From Pseudomonadales bacterium (lineage in GTDB: Bacteria > Pseudomonadota > Gammaproteobacteria > Pseudomonadales > Pseudohongiellaceae), in NCBI GenBank assembly GCA_022825945.1, contig JAJDVS010000015.1, positions 1 to 35,657 of the forward strand: DNA of 35,657 nt, in the 5' to 3' direction. The notes under the pieces are model-generated. The model did not search any database, had not been told where the DNA came from, and worked only from the letters and a program-made list of their open reading frames with translations. Shown one piece after another: positions 14,362-22,531 of this stretch; position 1 is the first letter of the stretch; each line of letters starts with the position of its first letter. A program made the translations under genes and the position numbers.

Positions 14362-14847
14362 ATGCAACTGGACAATCTGGACCGGCGCATCCTGCGGCAT
14401 TTGCAGCGGGACGGCGGCATGACCAATCTGGAACTTGCCCAGCGCGTGGGCCTTTCCGCTTCGCCCTGCGCCCGGCGGGTCAGGCAGCTTGAGGAAGCCG
14501 GCATTATCGAAGGCAAGGCGACCCTGCTCAATGCCAGCAAGCTGGACCTGAAGCTCACGGCGCTGATCCAGATCAGCATGGATCGCCACACGCCCGAGCG
14601 GTTCGAGGTGTTCGAAGAGGCGGTGCGCGCCTGTCCGGAAGTCATCGAGTGTCTGCTGATTACCGGCCAGGCGGCGGACTACCTGCTCAAGGTGGTGGCG
14701 ACGGATATGGAGTACTACCAGGAATTCCTGCTCAACAAGATCACCCGCATTCCCGGGGTCAGCGACGTGCATTCGAGTTTTGTCCTGCGCCGGGTGGTGA
14801 GCACCACGGAACTGCCCCTGCACCACATCGGCAGGAAAAGCGAATGA
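14362..14847 (+). CDS. Lrp/AsnC family transcriptional regulator
   Basis: 161 aa. The N-terminal helix-turn-helix starts LDNLDRRILRHLQRDG and continues NLELAQRVGLSASPCARRVRQLEEAGIIEG (about 2-50), which is highly typical. The C-terminal RAM/AsnC effector domain includes ALIQISMDRHTPERFEVFEEAV, CLLITGQAADYLLKVVATDMEYYQEFL and a final SSFVLRRVVSTTELPL. Such proteins form octamers or dimers that bind amino acids. Transcription diverges from leuA, so leucine or another amino acid is a reasonable guess as effector, without direct evidence. The gene ends 46 bases before the convergent mdh. Confidence 0.93.
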   Translation: MQLDNLDRRILRHLQRDGGMTNLELAQRVGLSASPCARRVRQLEEAGIIEGKATLLNASKLDLKLTALIQISMDRHTPERFEVFEEAVRACPEVIECLLITGQAADYLLKVVATDMEYYQEFLLNKITRIPGVSDVHSSFVLRRVVSTTELPLHHIGRKSE

Positions 14848-14893
14848 GGCGGCGGACCAGCCCGGCAAATGGAATGCATACAGGCTAACAGCG

Positions 14894-15868
14894 CTACAAC
14901 AACTCGGCAATGGCGTCGCGTTCCTGCCGCAGTTCCTGCTCGGTGGCGGCCATCATCTTGCGGCTGAATTCGCTGATTTCCAGCCCTTGCACAATCCGGT
15001 AGCCGCCGTTTTCGCAGATCACCGGAAAGGAATACACCAGCCCTTCCTCAATGCCATAACTGCCGTCGCTGCAGATTCCCATGCTGACAATGGCGCCGCC
15101 GCTGCCCACGGCCCAGTCGCGCATGTGCTCTATGGCCGCATTGGCGGCCGAGGCCGCGCTCGACAGGCCCCGGGCATTGATAATGGCGGCGCCACGTTGC
15201 TGGACCCCGGGAATGAAGTCTCCGCCGACCCAGTCTTCGTCCACGAGTTCCCTGGCCGGTCGACCGGCCACCCGGCAATGATGGATGTCGGGATACTGGG
15301 TCGCCGAATGATTGCCCCAGATAATCATGCCTTCCACCAGGGTACTGTGGCAGCCGGTTCGCGCCGCCAGGCGGGCGATGGCCCGGTTATGGTCCAGCCG
15401 GGTCATGGCGGTGAATCGGGAAGGATCGAGATGAGGCGCATTGCGGTAGGCGATCAGGCAATTGGTATTGGCGGGATTGCCCACCACGAGCACCTTCACC
15501 TCCCGACTGGCGCAGCGGTCGATGGCGGAGCCCTGGGCGGAAAAGATTTTGGCATTGGCCTCAAGCAGATCCTTGCGTTCCATGCCCGGCCCCCGGGGAC
15601 GCGCCCCGACAAGCAGGCAATAATCGGCATCGCGGAAAGCGATATCCGGATCATCGGTCTGCATGATGCCGGCAACAAGCGGGAAGGCGCAGTCTTCGAT
15701 TTCCATCACGGCGCCGGCCAGGGCATCGAGCGCCGGCGTGATTTCCAGCAATTGCAGAATTACCGGCTGGTCCTTGCCGAGCATCTCCCCGGCGGCAATC
15801 CGGAACAGCAGGCCATAGCTGATCTGACCCGCCGCTCCGGTAACGGCAACCCGAACAGGTTTTTTCAT
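14894..15868 (-). CDS. mdh: Malate dehydrogenase (NAD-dependent)
   Basis: 324 aa, normal for the type-2 (cytosolic-like) MDH family. The Rossmann fold begins [21 protein letters not shown]. Acidic Glu42 (LQLLEI) at the end of beta-2 favours NAD over NADP. Substrate-binding Arg91 and Arg97 are in [15 protein letters not shown], with [13 protein letters not shown] next. The catalytic pair comes from TRLDHNRA (Asp159) and [11 protein letters not shown] (His187). It oxidises malate to oxaloacetate in the TCA cycle. Together with acnB at the right end, two TCA enzymes lie in the window but far apart. It is divergent from the BI-1 gene. Confidence 0.95.
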   Translation of the reverse strand: MKKPVRVAVTGAAGQISYGLLFRIAAGEMLGKDQPVILQLLEITPALDALAGAVMEIEDCAFPLVAGIMQTDDPDIAFRDADYCLLVGARPRGPGMERKDLLEANAKIFSAQGSAIDRCASREVKVLVVGNPANTNCLIAYRNAPHLDPSRFTAMTRLDHNRAIARLAARTGCHSTLVEGMIIWGNHSATQYPDIHHCRVAGRPARELVDEDWVGGDFIPGVQQRGAAIINARGLSSAASAANAAIEHMRDWAVGSGGAIVSMGICSDGSYGIEEGLVYSFPVICENGGYRIVQGLEISEFSRKMMAATEQELRQERDAIAELL

Positions 15869-16036
15869 GAGAGCTCCCTGGTTGATTCGATGATCGCGAA
15901 AATCCCGCGTGGCGCAGGCAGCGGGATTGTTTCCTATTCAGGGCGCAAATTCAAATTTCCCGCCAGCGCGCTGTCCCATTGCTTTCAGCGCAAGGTCGCG
16001 TATGATATTGCGGTGTCGGGCCAAGACGCGGCAGGC

Positions 16037-16064
16037 TTGAAATCTGCGGATCTGGCACTATACG
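16037..16064 (+). promoter_or_regulatory. Predicted sigma-70 promoter for the BI-1 gene
   Basis: TTGAAA (16037-16042) and TATACG (16059-16064) with a 16-base spacer, 43 bases before the start codon at 16108. It is the best-matching promoter pair in the 239-base gap between the divergent mdh and BI-1 genes. Confidence 0.55.
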
Positions 16065-16107
16065 ACGATGTGGCAACACAGCTTTTTCCTACCGGACGGA
16101 GGTAACG

Positions 16108-16779
16108 ATGAACCAAAGAGTTGGCGCTGGAATTGAAGTCGTACGCGGCAGGGAGTCGATCCTGGCCGTCAACAAGGTGTTGCGCAATACCTATTCGCTG
16201 CTGGCGCTCACCCTGGCCTTCAGCGCATTCACCGCCATGCTGAGCACCAACGCGCCGCCGGTGAACATATTCATGTTCCTGATCGGCGCCTACGGCCTGC
16301 TGTTTCTGACCCATGCCCTGGCCAACAGCGCCTGGGGGCTGCTGTCGGTATTCGCCTTCACCGGCTTCATGGGCTATACCATCGGGCCGATCCTGGGCTA
16401 CTACCTGGCTACCGCCGGGGGCACCGATATCGTGGTCAAGGCGCTTGGCGGCACCGCCTTCATCTTCTTTGGCCTTTCCGGCTGGGCATTGACCTCGCGG
16501 CGGGATTTCTCCTTCCTGCAGGGCTTTCTGTTCGCCGGTTTCCTGGTACTCGTCGCAGCCATGATAATCAGTATTTTCTGGCCCATGCCGGCGCTGCAAC
16601 TGGCGATTTCCGCCGCCTTCATGCTGTTCTCCAGCGCCATGATTCTCTGGCAGACCAGCGCCATCATCCATGGCGGGGAACGCAATTACATTATCGCCAC
16701 AATCACGTTGTATGTGTCGATCTACAACCTGTTCATGAGCTTGCTGAGCCTGCTTTCCGCATTCTCCAGCAACGATTGA
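16108..16779 (+). CDS. Bax inhibitor-1/YccA family membrane protein
   Basis: 223 aa. The start has a strong GGAGGTAA five bases upstream. About seven hydrophobic segments follow an N-terminal cytoplasmic stretch, with the family-typical NKVLRNTYSLLALTLAFSA, FTGFMGYTIGPIL and a C-terminal YIIATITLYVSIYNLFMSLLSLL. Members sit in the inner membrane; YccA modulates FtsH proteolysis in E. coli and related proteins are pH-dependent Ca2+ leak channels. The location upstream of the tus genes is conserved, as I recall, in Pseudomonas-like genomes. A terminator follows directly, so it is probably a single-gene transcript. Confidence 0.93.
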   Translation: MNQRVGAGIEVVRGRESILAVNKVLRNTYSLLALTLAFSAFTAMLSTNAPPVNIFMFLIGAYGLLFLTHALANSAWGLLSVFAFTGFMGYTIGPILGYYLATAGGTDIVVKALGGTAFIFFGLSGWALTSRRDFSFLQGFLFAGFLVLVAAMIISIFWPMPALQLAISAAFMLFSSAMILWQTSAIIHGGERNYIIATITLYVSIYNLFMSLLSLLSAFSSND

Positions 16780-16800
16780 CCAGAACCGCCAGGAACAGCG

Positions 16801-16830
16801 AAGCCCCGGTTTTACTGGGGCTTTTTTGTT
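16801..16830 (+). terminator. Rho-independent terminator after the BI-1 gene
   Basis: AAGCCCC (16801-16807) pairs with GGGGCTT (16817-16823) across a 9-base loop and is followed by a T-run and GTT. It lies 22 bases after the BI-1 stop and 22 bases before the tusD start, separating the two transcripts. Confidence 0.85.
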
Positions 16831-16851
16831 TCAGCCCGGGAAGCCGCCAGC

Positions 16852-17241
16852 GTGATTTTCTCCATCGTTATCCATGCCCCGCCCTATTCCCGCCAGGCTG
16901 CCGGTACGGCGCTGCGTTTTGCCGAAGCGGTTTTGCGGGGCGGGCACAGGATTCACCGGATTTTCTTTTTTGCCGACGGCGTCCACAACGCCAGCCGCTT
17001 GACCGTGGTATCCCGGGACGAGGCGAACCTGCAGAAACTATGGGGCCAACTGATTCGCGAGCATGATCTGGACGCCACGGTCTGCGTCAGTTCAGCGATT
17101 TATCGCGGCCTTGTGGACGAGGAACAGGCGGCGCGCCATGAATTGCCGGCGTTTTCCCTTCATTCCGAATTCAGCATTGCCGGCCTCGGGCAGTTAATCG
17201 ACGCCTGCCTGCAATCCGGTCGCACGGTGTCTTTTGGCTGA
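16852..17241 (+). CDS. tusD: Sulfurtransferase complex subunit TusD
   Basis: 129 aa starting at GTG (16852). The DsrE/TusD fold is shown by MIFSIVIHAPPYSRQAAGTALRFAEAVL and by DATVCVSSAIYRG, whose Cys78 is the residue number of the active-site Cys in E. coli TusD. TusD accepts sulfur from TusA and passes it to TusE within the TusBCD hexamer. The pathway ends in MnmA-dependent 2-thiouridine at tRNA wobble position 34. The gene opens the tusDCBE cluster, 11 bases before tusC. The Shine-Dalgarno sequence is weak. TusD is similar to DsrE of sulfur oxidisers, but no dsrAB is present, so the tRNA role is preferred. Confidence 0.92.
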   Translation: MIFSIVIHAPPYSRQAAGTALRFAEAVLRGGHRIHRIFFFADGVHNASRLTVVSRDEANLQKLWGQLIREHDLDATVCVSSAIYRGLVDEEQAARHELPAFSLHSEFSIAGLGQLIDACLQSGRTVSFG

Positions 17242-17252
17242 GAGCCGCGATC

Positions 17253-17618
17253 ATGGGCAAGCGCAAGAAGCTGCTGTTCATTTCCCGAAGTCCGCCTTAT
17301 GGCTCGGATCGGGCCCGCTCCCTGCTCGACATGTCCCTGGCGGCGGCGGTATTCGAGCAGAACATCGCAATGCTTTTTCTCGATGACGGCGTATACCAGT
17401 TGCTGCGCAACCAGGACGGCAGCGCCATCGGCGCCAAAACCCTGGGCAATGCGCTCGAAGCACTGGAGTTGTATGGAATTGAACGGCCCGGCGTGTCCGC
17501 CGCCGCATTGGCAAAGCGCGGCCTTGGGGCGGAAGACCTGGCGATTGCTGCCGAGCCGCTTTCCCCTGCGGAAATTCGCCAACGAATCACCGACGCCCAG
17601 GTGGTATTCAACCTGTGA
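17253..17618 (+). CDS. tusC: Sulfurtransferase complex subunit TusC
   Basis: 121 aa. KKLLFISRSPPYGSDRARSLLDMSLAAAVFEQNIAMLFLDDGVYQLL is the typical TusC/DsrF N-terminal half. It has the same fold as TusD but no conserved catalytic Cys, as expected. It forms the TusBCD heterohexamer with TusD and TusB. Its TGA overlaps the GTG start of tusB by four bases, so the two are translationally coupled. Confidence 0.92.
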   Translation: MGKRKKLLFISRSPPYGSDRARSLLDMSLAAAVFEQNIAMLFLDDGVYQLLRNQDGSAIGAKTLGNALEALELYGIERPGVSAAALAKRGLGAEDLAIAAEPLSPAEIRQRITDAQVVFNL

Positions 17619-17905
17619 GCTGTCTCCACATACTCAATCGCAGCCCCGCCGCCGGCCTGTTGTCCACAGCCCGGGAAATCATGTCACCCGGAGACGCCCT
17701 GCTGTTGCTTGAAGACGGTGTTTTCCATTTGCGCCAACCCGGGGAACTCGCCGCTTTGCCCGAAGGCGTGGCCATCGGGTTTCTCGCCGAAGACCTGCGG
17801 GCTCGGGGGCTCGGCAACGATCTGCCAGCAGGCGCCGAAAGCCTGGATATGGACGACTTTGTAGACCTGTGCGCCCGCCACGACAAGACCTTGAGCTGGT
17901 TCTGA
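17615..17905 (+). CDS. tusB: Sulfurtransferase complex subunit TusB
   Basis: 96 aa starting at GTG (17615), overlapping tusC by GTGA. SCLHILNRSPAAG and SPGDALLLLEDGVFHL are typical of TusB/DsrH, and LSWF is a common kind of C-terminus. It is the small structural subunit of the TusBCD sulfur-relay complex. The tusE ATG starts immediately after its stop codon. Confidence 0.92.
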   Translation: MSCLHILNRSPAAGLLSTAREIMSPGDALLLLEDGVFHLRQPGELAALPEGVAIGFLAEDLRARGLGNDLPAGAESLDMDDFVDLCARHDKTLSWF

Positions 17906-18256
17906 ATGTCTGATGCCATGGCCCGGAAAATTGTCGTGGACGACAAGCAGATCGCGGTAGACAGGGAAGGCTATCTCCGCAGGCTGAGTGACTGGAACCG
18001 GAATGTTGCCGAAACCCTCGCCCGGCAACAGGAAATCACGCTCAAGGCCCCTCATTGGGAAATTATCGATCTGCTGCGGGATTTCCATCGCCGTCACGAA
18101 ATGTCGCCAGCTTCCCGTGCGCTGGTGAGCCTGGTCAAAAAGAAGCTTGGCCCGGAAAAAGGCCGCAGTATTTACCTGATGCGTCTGTTCAGCGGATCTT
18201 TCGCCAAAACCGCCAGCCGCATCGCCGGCCTGCCCAAACCTGACAATTGCCTGTGA
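17906..18256 (+). CDS. tusE: Sulfur carrier TusE (DsrC/TusE family)
   Basis: 116 aa. GYLRRLSDWNRNVAETLARQQEITL, then HWEIIDLLRDFHRRHEMSPASRAL and GSFAKTASRIAGLPKPDNCL are characteristic. The penultimate Cys115 in the C-terminal arm carries the persulfide. A second Cys that true DsrC has about ten residues earlier is missing, which favours TusE and the tRNA-thiolation role over dissimilatory sulfur metabolism. It takes sulfur from TusD and delivers it to MnmA. It may alternatively start at the fifth codon (MARK). It is the last gene of the tusDCBE cluster. Confidence 0.93.
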   Translation: MSDAMARKIVVDDKQIAVDREGYLRRLSDWNRNVAETLARQQEITLKAPHWEIIDLLRDFHRRHEMSPASRALVSLVKKKLGPEKGRSIYLMRLFSGSFAKTASRIAGLPKPDNCL

Positions 18257-18411
18257 TAAGGATTGCCATAAGTTTGGGTTAGTCCCGCGATAAGAAAACG
18301 GTAATTGCTTTCCCGTCGCGGCGCCACTACTTTGGCCATCGAGGGATACGGAAAAGCAGTGCGGAATCCCCATGCGGCAGTACACGGCGGATCGATACAG
18401 GAGACAGAAGA

Positions 18412-19173
18412 ATGCCCAAGTTCATCAACGGCAATGTGGCCACCTGGACCATGCGCGGCGACTGGAACCGGAAGGAAGTCTTCAAATTCGATGAAGGCCA
18501 CGGTAATGACCGGATCGTGAGATTCGACGTAAACAATGACCTGGTTGATCTGACGGAATTCAATCAGGAAATTTCCTGGGACGATCTGCAGCACAAGATC
18601 ACCCTCAACACATGGTGGATGCTGGGCCGCGAGGTCACCGATGTGACCATAGATCTCACCGACTGGGGCGGCGGCGTCATTGAACTGCCCAAGCTTTCGG
18701 GAAGGCTGGGCCTACAGAATGAAGTCAAGGACATGATTCGAATCGCCACGGTTGGCGGGGACGAAGGCAACAACTTCGGCTATGGCACCTACGGCGATGA
18801 CGTCATCGCCGGACGCGGCGGCCACGACAGCCTCACCGGCCTCGGCGGAGACGACTATCTCAGCGGCGGCGCCGGCCATGACCAGCTCAACGGCTCCGGC
18901 GGCGACGACCGGCTCAACGGCGGGGCGGGCAATGATACCTTCTTCTACAACAAGAACGCCGGCCACGACACCATCGAGGACTTCCAGAGCGGCAAGGACA
19001 GGATCGAGTTGAGCAACTACACCCATATCACCGAATTCTCCCAGCTATCCGCCAGCCAGGAAGGGGGCAATGTGGTGATAGACATGTCCAGCCACGGCGG
19101 GGGTTCCATCACCCTGGAAAACTTCAACCTTGACGACCTGTCCGCCGATGATTTCAGTTTTTATGGCGGCTGA
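18412..19173 (+). CDS. Small RTX (calcium-binding nonapeptide repeat) protein
   Basis: 253 aa. The ATG is preceded by GGAGACAGAAG. The first 115 residues are not recognised. Residues 125-178 contain about six nonapeptides of GGxGxDxLx type (GGHDSLTGLGGDDYLSGG, GGAGHDQLNG, GGDDRLNGGAGNDTFFY), which bind Ca2+ in a parallel beta-roll. DTIEDFQSGKDRIELS (187-202) is the usual segment after the beta-roll in proteins secreted by type I systems, and the acidic C-terminus fits an uncleaved secretion signal. There is no signal peptide and no protease, lipase or toxin motif. No type I secretion genes are in the window. It sits between tusE and cysG, which I recall as near neighbours in relatives, so it may be an insertion. 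Its 3' end overlaps cysG by 20 bases. Confidence 0.85.
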   Translation: MPKFINGNVATWTMRGDWNRKEVFKFDEGHGNDRIVRFDVNNDLVDLTEFNQEISWDDLQHKITLNTWWMLGREVTDVTIDLTDWGGGVIELPKLSGRLGLQNEVKDMIRIATVGGDEGNNFGYGTYGDDVIAGRGGHDSLTGLGGDDYLSGGAGHDQLNGSGGDDRLNGGAGNDTFFYNKNAGHDTIEDFQSGKDRIELSNYTHITEFSQLSASQEGGNVVIDMSSHGGGSITLENFNLDDLSADDFSFYGG

Positions 19174-20563
19174 GTTCGCCGGATTTCGATGACCGGAACC
19201 ATTCAAGCCTTCCGCGAAGCTTGACCACTTCGCCCACGACGATGATCGCGGGAGGCTTGATTTCCCCCTTCTCCACAAGTCCCGGCAGACTTGCCAGGGT
19301 GCCCGCAACGATCTGCTGTCCGGCGGTGGTTCCGCTTGCAATCACCGCCGCCGGCATGGTCCCGGCCATGCCGTGGCGCCGCAACTGTCCACAAACCACC
19401 GGCAGGCTTTTCAGGCCCATGTAGAAGACCAGGGTGTGCTTGTGGCGGATGAGAGCGGGCCAGTCGAGGTCGAGGCTGCCATCCTTGAGATGCCCGGTGA
19501 GAAACTCCACGGAATGCGCATGATCGCGATGGGTCAGGGGGATGCCGGCATAGGCGGCGCAGCCCGAGGCCGCGGTGATGCCCGGCACAATCTGGAAATT
19601 GACCCCGGCCTCGGCCAGGGTAATGAGCTCTTCGCCACCGCGGCCGAAGATGAAGGGATCGCCGCCCTTGAGCCGCATCACCTTGCGTCCCTTGCCGGCA
19701 TGCCGCAACAGTAGCTCATTGATGGCGTACTGGTCCGCCGAGTGCATTTCAGGCCCCTTGCCCACATGAATCAATTCCGCATCGGGTCGGACCCGGGCAA
19801 GGATTTCCGCGCTTACCAGCCGGTCGTACAGCACTACATCGGCGCGATACATGAGCCGCAATGCCCGCAGGCTGAGCAGGTCCGGGTCGCCGGGGCCGGC
19901 GCCCACAAGCCAGACTTCGCCCCATGGCGGCCCCGCCTCTTCCAGCAGGCGATCGAATTCTCCGGCGGCCTCCGCTTCCCGACCGGCATAGACGAGTTCC
20001 GGAATCCCGCTGTCGAGTACGCTTTCCCAAAATGCCGTCCGCCCGGCAAAATCGCCAATTCGCCGCTTGACCCTGTCGCGCTTCGAACCCAGCAGCCGCG
20101 CCAGCCGGTCGATTCGCGCCGGCAGCATGACTTCGTTGAGTTCCTTGATGTTGCGGGTCAGCACCGGAGAGGCGCCCGAGCTGGAAATGGCGACCACTAT
20201 GGGCGAGCGATCGACGATTGCGGGCATGAAGAAGGAACAGAGCGCGGGCTGATCCACCACATTGACCGGAATCCCCCGCTGCCGGGCCCAGCGGCTGACA
20301 TTTTCATTGACCGCCGAATCGTCCGTGGCGGCGATGACGAGACACGCTCCGGCCACATCCTCTTCAGCTATGCCGCGTCGTTCGCAAACTCCGTCATGAG
20401 CCCGGATCAACTCACCCAGAGGCTCGCTGATTTCCGGCGAGACCACCTGCAAGCCGGCTCCCGCCCGGGCCAACAGCCGCGCCTTGCGCAGGGCGACTTC
20501 CCCTCCTCCCGCCACCAGGCATCTGACGCCGCGAACGTTCAGAAATACCGGTAGCGCTTCCAC
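19154..20563 (-). CDS. cysG: Siroheme synthase CysG (trifunctional)
   Basis: 469 aa, the usual length. The N-terminal half is the NAD-dependent precorrin-2 dehydrogenase/ferrochelatase: VAGGGEVALRKARLL (17-31), catalytic Asp104 in NVVDQP and Ser128 in AISSSGASPVLTRNIKELNE. The C-terminal half is the SAM-dependent uroporphyrinogen-III methyltransferase: VWLVGAGPGDPDLLSLRAL, LVSAEIL, MRLKGGDPFIFGRGGEE and VPGITAASGCAAYAGIPLTHRDHA. It makes siroheme for sulfite and nitrite reductases. The GTG start shares one base with the serS stop codon, so it is cotranscribed and probably coupled to serS. The tus genes next door are also part of sulfur metabolism. Confidence 0.96.
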   Translation of the reverse strand: MEALPVFLNVRGVRCLVAGGGEVALRKARLLARAGAGLQVVSPEISEPLGELIRAHDGVCERRGIAEEDVAGACLVIAATDDSAVNENVSRWARQRGIPVNVVDQPALCSFFMPAIVDRSPIVVAISSSGASPVLTRNIKELNEVMLPARIDRLARLLGSKRDRVKRRIGDFAGRTAFWESVLDSGIPELVYAGREAEAAGEFDRLLEEAGPPWGEVWLVGAGPGDPDLLSLRALRLMYRADVVLYDRLVSAEILARVRPDAELIHVGKGPEMHSADQYAINELLLRHAGKGRKVMRLKGGDPFIFGRGGEELITLAEAGVNFQIVPGITAASGCAAYAGIPLTHRDHAHSVEFLTGHLKDGSLDLDWPALIRHKHTLVFYMGLKSLPVVCGQLRRHGMAGTMPAAVIASGTTAGQQIVAGTLASLPGLVEKGEIKPPAIIVVGEVVKLRGRLEWFRSSKSGELSRHKN

Positions 20564-21852
20564 TATTCCAGCCTCTCGACGCCATTCATGTACGGTCGCA
20601 GCACTTCCGGCACCATGACGCCGCCATCGGCGTCCTGGCAGTTTTCCAGCACCGCTACCAGGGACCTGCCAATGGCCAGCCCGGAACCGTTCAGGGTATG
20701 CACGAATTCAGGTTTGCCTGTTGCCGGATTGCGCCATCTGGCCTGCATGCGACGCGCCTGGAAATCGCCAAAGTTGCTGCAGGAGGAAATTTCCCGATAA
20801 CATTGCTGGGAAGGAATCCAGACTTCCAGGTCGTAAGTGAAACTGGCGCTGAAGCCCAGGTCGCCTCCACAAAGCGTCACCTTGCGGTAGGGCAGCCCCA
20901 GGGCTTGTAGTACCGCTTCGGCATGGCCCGTCAATTCCTCCAGCGCCTGCTGCGAGGCTTCCGGCCGGACAATCTGCACGAGTTCCACCTTTTCGAATTG
21001 ATGCTGGCGAATCATGCCCCGGGTATCGGCGCCATAGCCGCCGGCTTCCTGGCGGAAACAGGGGCTGTGGCAGACCCAGCGCGCCGGCAGGGCGGTGGCG
21101 TCGAGAATCTGTTCCCGCACCATGTTGCTTACCGGCACCTCGGCGGTGGGAATAAGATAGTAGCCCTGCCTGCCCTGCAAGTGAAACAGATCCTCGGCGA
21201 ATTTGGGGAGCTGGCCGGTGCCGGTGAGGGCATCGGCATTGACCAGAAAGGGCACATTGATTTCGCTATAGCCATGCTGCGAGGTATGCAGGTCGAGCAT
21301 GAATTGCCCCAGCGCCCTGTGCAGCCTGGCAAGCGCGCCCTGCATCACCACGAAACGGGCGCCGGTCATACGGCTGGCGGCGGCGAAATCCAGCGCTTCC
21401 CCGGCGCCGGAAGCGAGCCCGGACCCAATGGCCACATGATCCCGCGGCGGGAAATCAAATTCCGGGGGGCTACCCCATTGCAACACCAGCCGGTTCGCCG
21501 AGCCATCGTTGCCCGGGGGGACTTCATCCGCGGGAACATTGGGAACTCCGAGCAGATAGCCGCGCAATTCATCCTGCAGGGACTGCAATTCCTCTTCCGT
21601 CTGCTCAAACCGGGACTTGATGTCGGACACGGACTCGAGAATCGCGGTGGCATCCCGGCCTTCACGCCTGGCCTTGCCGATTTCCCGGGAGCGCACATTG
21701 CGCTCATTGCGCAGGGCTTCCGCGGCAAGCTGAATTTCCTTGCGTCTGGCGTCGAGTTTACCTAGCCAGGCCACATCGAGCCGGAAATTTCTTTTTTCCA
21801 GCTTGCCGGCCAGCAATTCGGGCTCGGATCGGATCCTTTTGGGATCGAGCAT
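20563..21852 (-). CDS. serS: Seryl-tRNA synthetase
   Basis: 429 aa. The N-terminal tRNA-binding coiled-coil arm spans about 27-105. Class II motifs are clear: motif 2 in [26 protein letters not shown] and motif 3 in [28 protein letters not shown] and [21 protein letters not shown] are characteristic of SerRS. It charges tRNA-Ser and tRNA-Sec with serine in the cytoplasm. It follows lolA by 21 bases and precedes cysG with a one-base overlap, forming an ftsK-lolA-serS-cysG run. In many gammaproteobacteria rarA lies between lolA and serS, and it is absent here. Confidence 0.97.
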   Translation of the reverse strand: MLDPKRIRSEPELLAGKLEKRNFRLDVAWLGKLDARRKEIQLAAEALRNERNVRSREIGKARREGRDATAILESVSDIKSRFEQTEEELQSLQDELRGYLLGVPNVPADEVPPGNDGSANRLVLQWGSPPEFDFPPRDHVAIGSGLASGAGEALDFAAASRMTGARFVVMQGALARLHRALGQFMLDLHTSQHGYSEINVPFLVNADALTGTGQLPKFAEDLFHLQGRQGYYLIPTAEVPVSNMVREQILDATALPARWVCHSPCFRQEAGGYGADTRGMIRQHQFEKVELVQIVRPEASQQALEELTGHAEAVLQALGLPYRKVTLCGGDLGFSASFTYDLEVWIPSQQCYREISSCSNFGDFQARRMQARWRNPATGKPEFVHTLNGSGLAIGRSLVAVLENCQDADGGVMVPEVLRPYMNGVERLE

Positions 21853-21873
21853 GGGATTTTCTCCTGATACGAA

Positions 21874-22521
21874 TCAGTTGGCGGAGCGGCTGTCGACGAT
21901 CTCGATATCCGGCGGCGGCGTAAAACGAAACAGCGCATCCTCCAGGAGGACATTCTGCCGCAGATTGGTAAAGCGCCACACGGTCTGCTGGCCATTGCGG
22001 CTGTTGAGGCGAATGAGTTCGAGTGCGTTCTTGACGAATTCAATGCTGATCAACTCATAGGGACTGTCCGGGGCCAGGGGCGACAGCTCGAATCGCAGCA
22101 TATCCGGCGCCGAAACCAGGCTTAGCCGGTATTCCTCCTCCAGCCCTCCGGTTTCGCCATTGAGCAATTGCGCCGCGAGTTCCGCCCGGTTCGGGTCCCA
22201 GTCTTCAATCACCACCTGCTCCAGATCCGGCTGGTAATTCCACAGGGTCTCTCCATCGGTGACGATCAACTCGGGAAACGGTTCGACGGTTTCCCAGTAG
22301 AAACCGTCCGGCCTGCGCAGGCGCAGGAGAATCCCGCTTTCCTCAAGCAAGCCGCCACCGCGCTCGACGATCAACTGGGTCACATCCGCCGTCAGGGTCG
22401 TCATGCCGCCAAGCAGCGCGTCAAGTTCGGCAATGGCGTCCTGTTGCGCCTGTACCGCGCCAGACGGCAGCAGCAAGGCTGTTGCGGCGGGCCAGGCCAG
22501 CCGTGAAAGTGTGGGAATCAT
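21874..22521 (-). CDS. lolA: Outer-membrane lipoprotein carrier protein LolA
   Basis: 215 aa from the ATG at 22521, which begins a signal peptide (1-25, ending AVQA). The longer frame from 22575 would overlap ftsK and spoil the signal peptide. LDALLGGMTTLTADVTQLIVERGG, ESGILLRLRRPDGFYWET, LIVTDGETLWNYQPDLEQVVI and the C-terminal TVWRFTNLRQNVLLEDALFRFTPPPDIEIV are typical of LolA. It shuttles lipoproteins from LolCDE through the periplasm to LolB. It starts 10 bases after the ftsK stop. Confidence 0.93.
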   Translation of the reverse strand: MIPTLSRLAWPAATALLLPSGAVQAQQDAIAELDALLGGMTTLTADVTQLIVERGGGLLEESGILLRLRRPDGFYWETVEPFPELIVTDGETLWNYQPDLEQVVIEDWDPNRAELAAQLLNGETGGLEEEYRLSLVSAPDMLRFELSPLAPDSPYELISIEFVKNALELIRLNSRNGQQTVWRFTNLRQNVLLEDALFRFTPPPDIEIVDSRSAN

Positions 22522-22531
22522 GCCAAACCGT

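Noticed and set aside
17906-18256. DsrC of dissimilatory sulfur oxidation
   Set aside because: Only the penultimate Cys is present, and there is no dsrAB or other dsr gene, so TusE is the better call.
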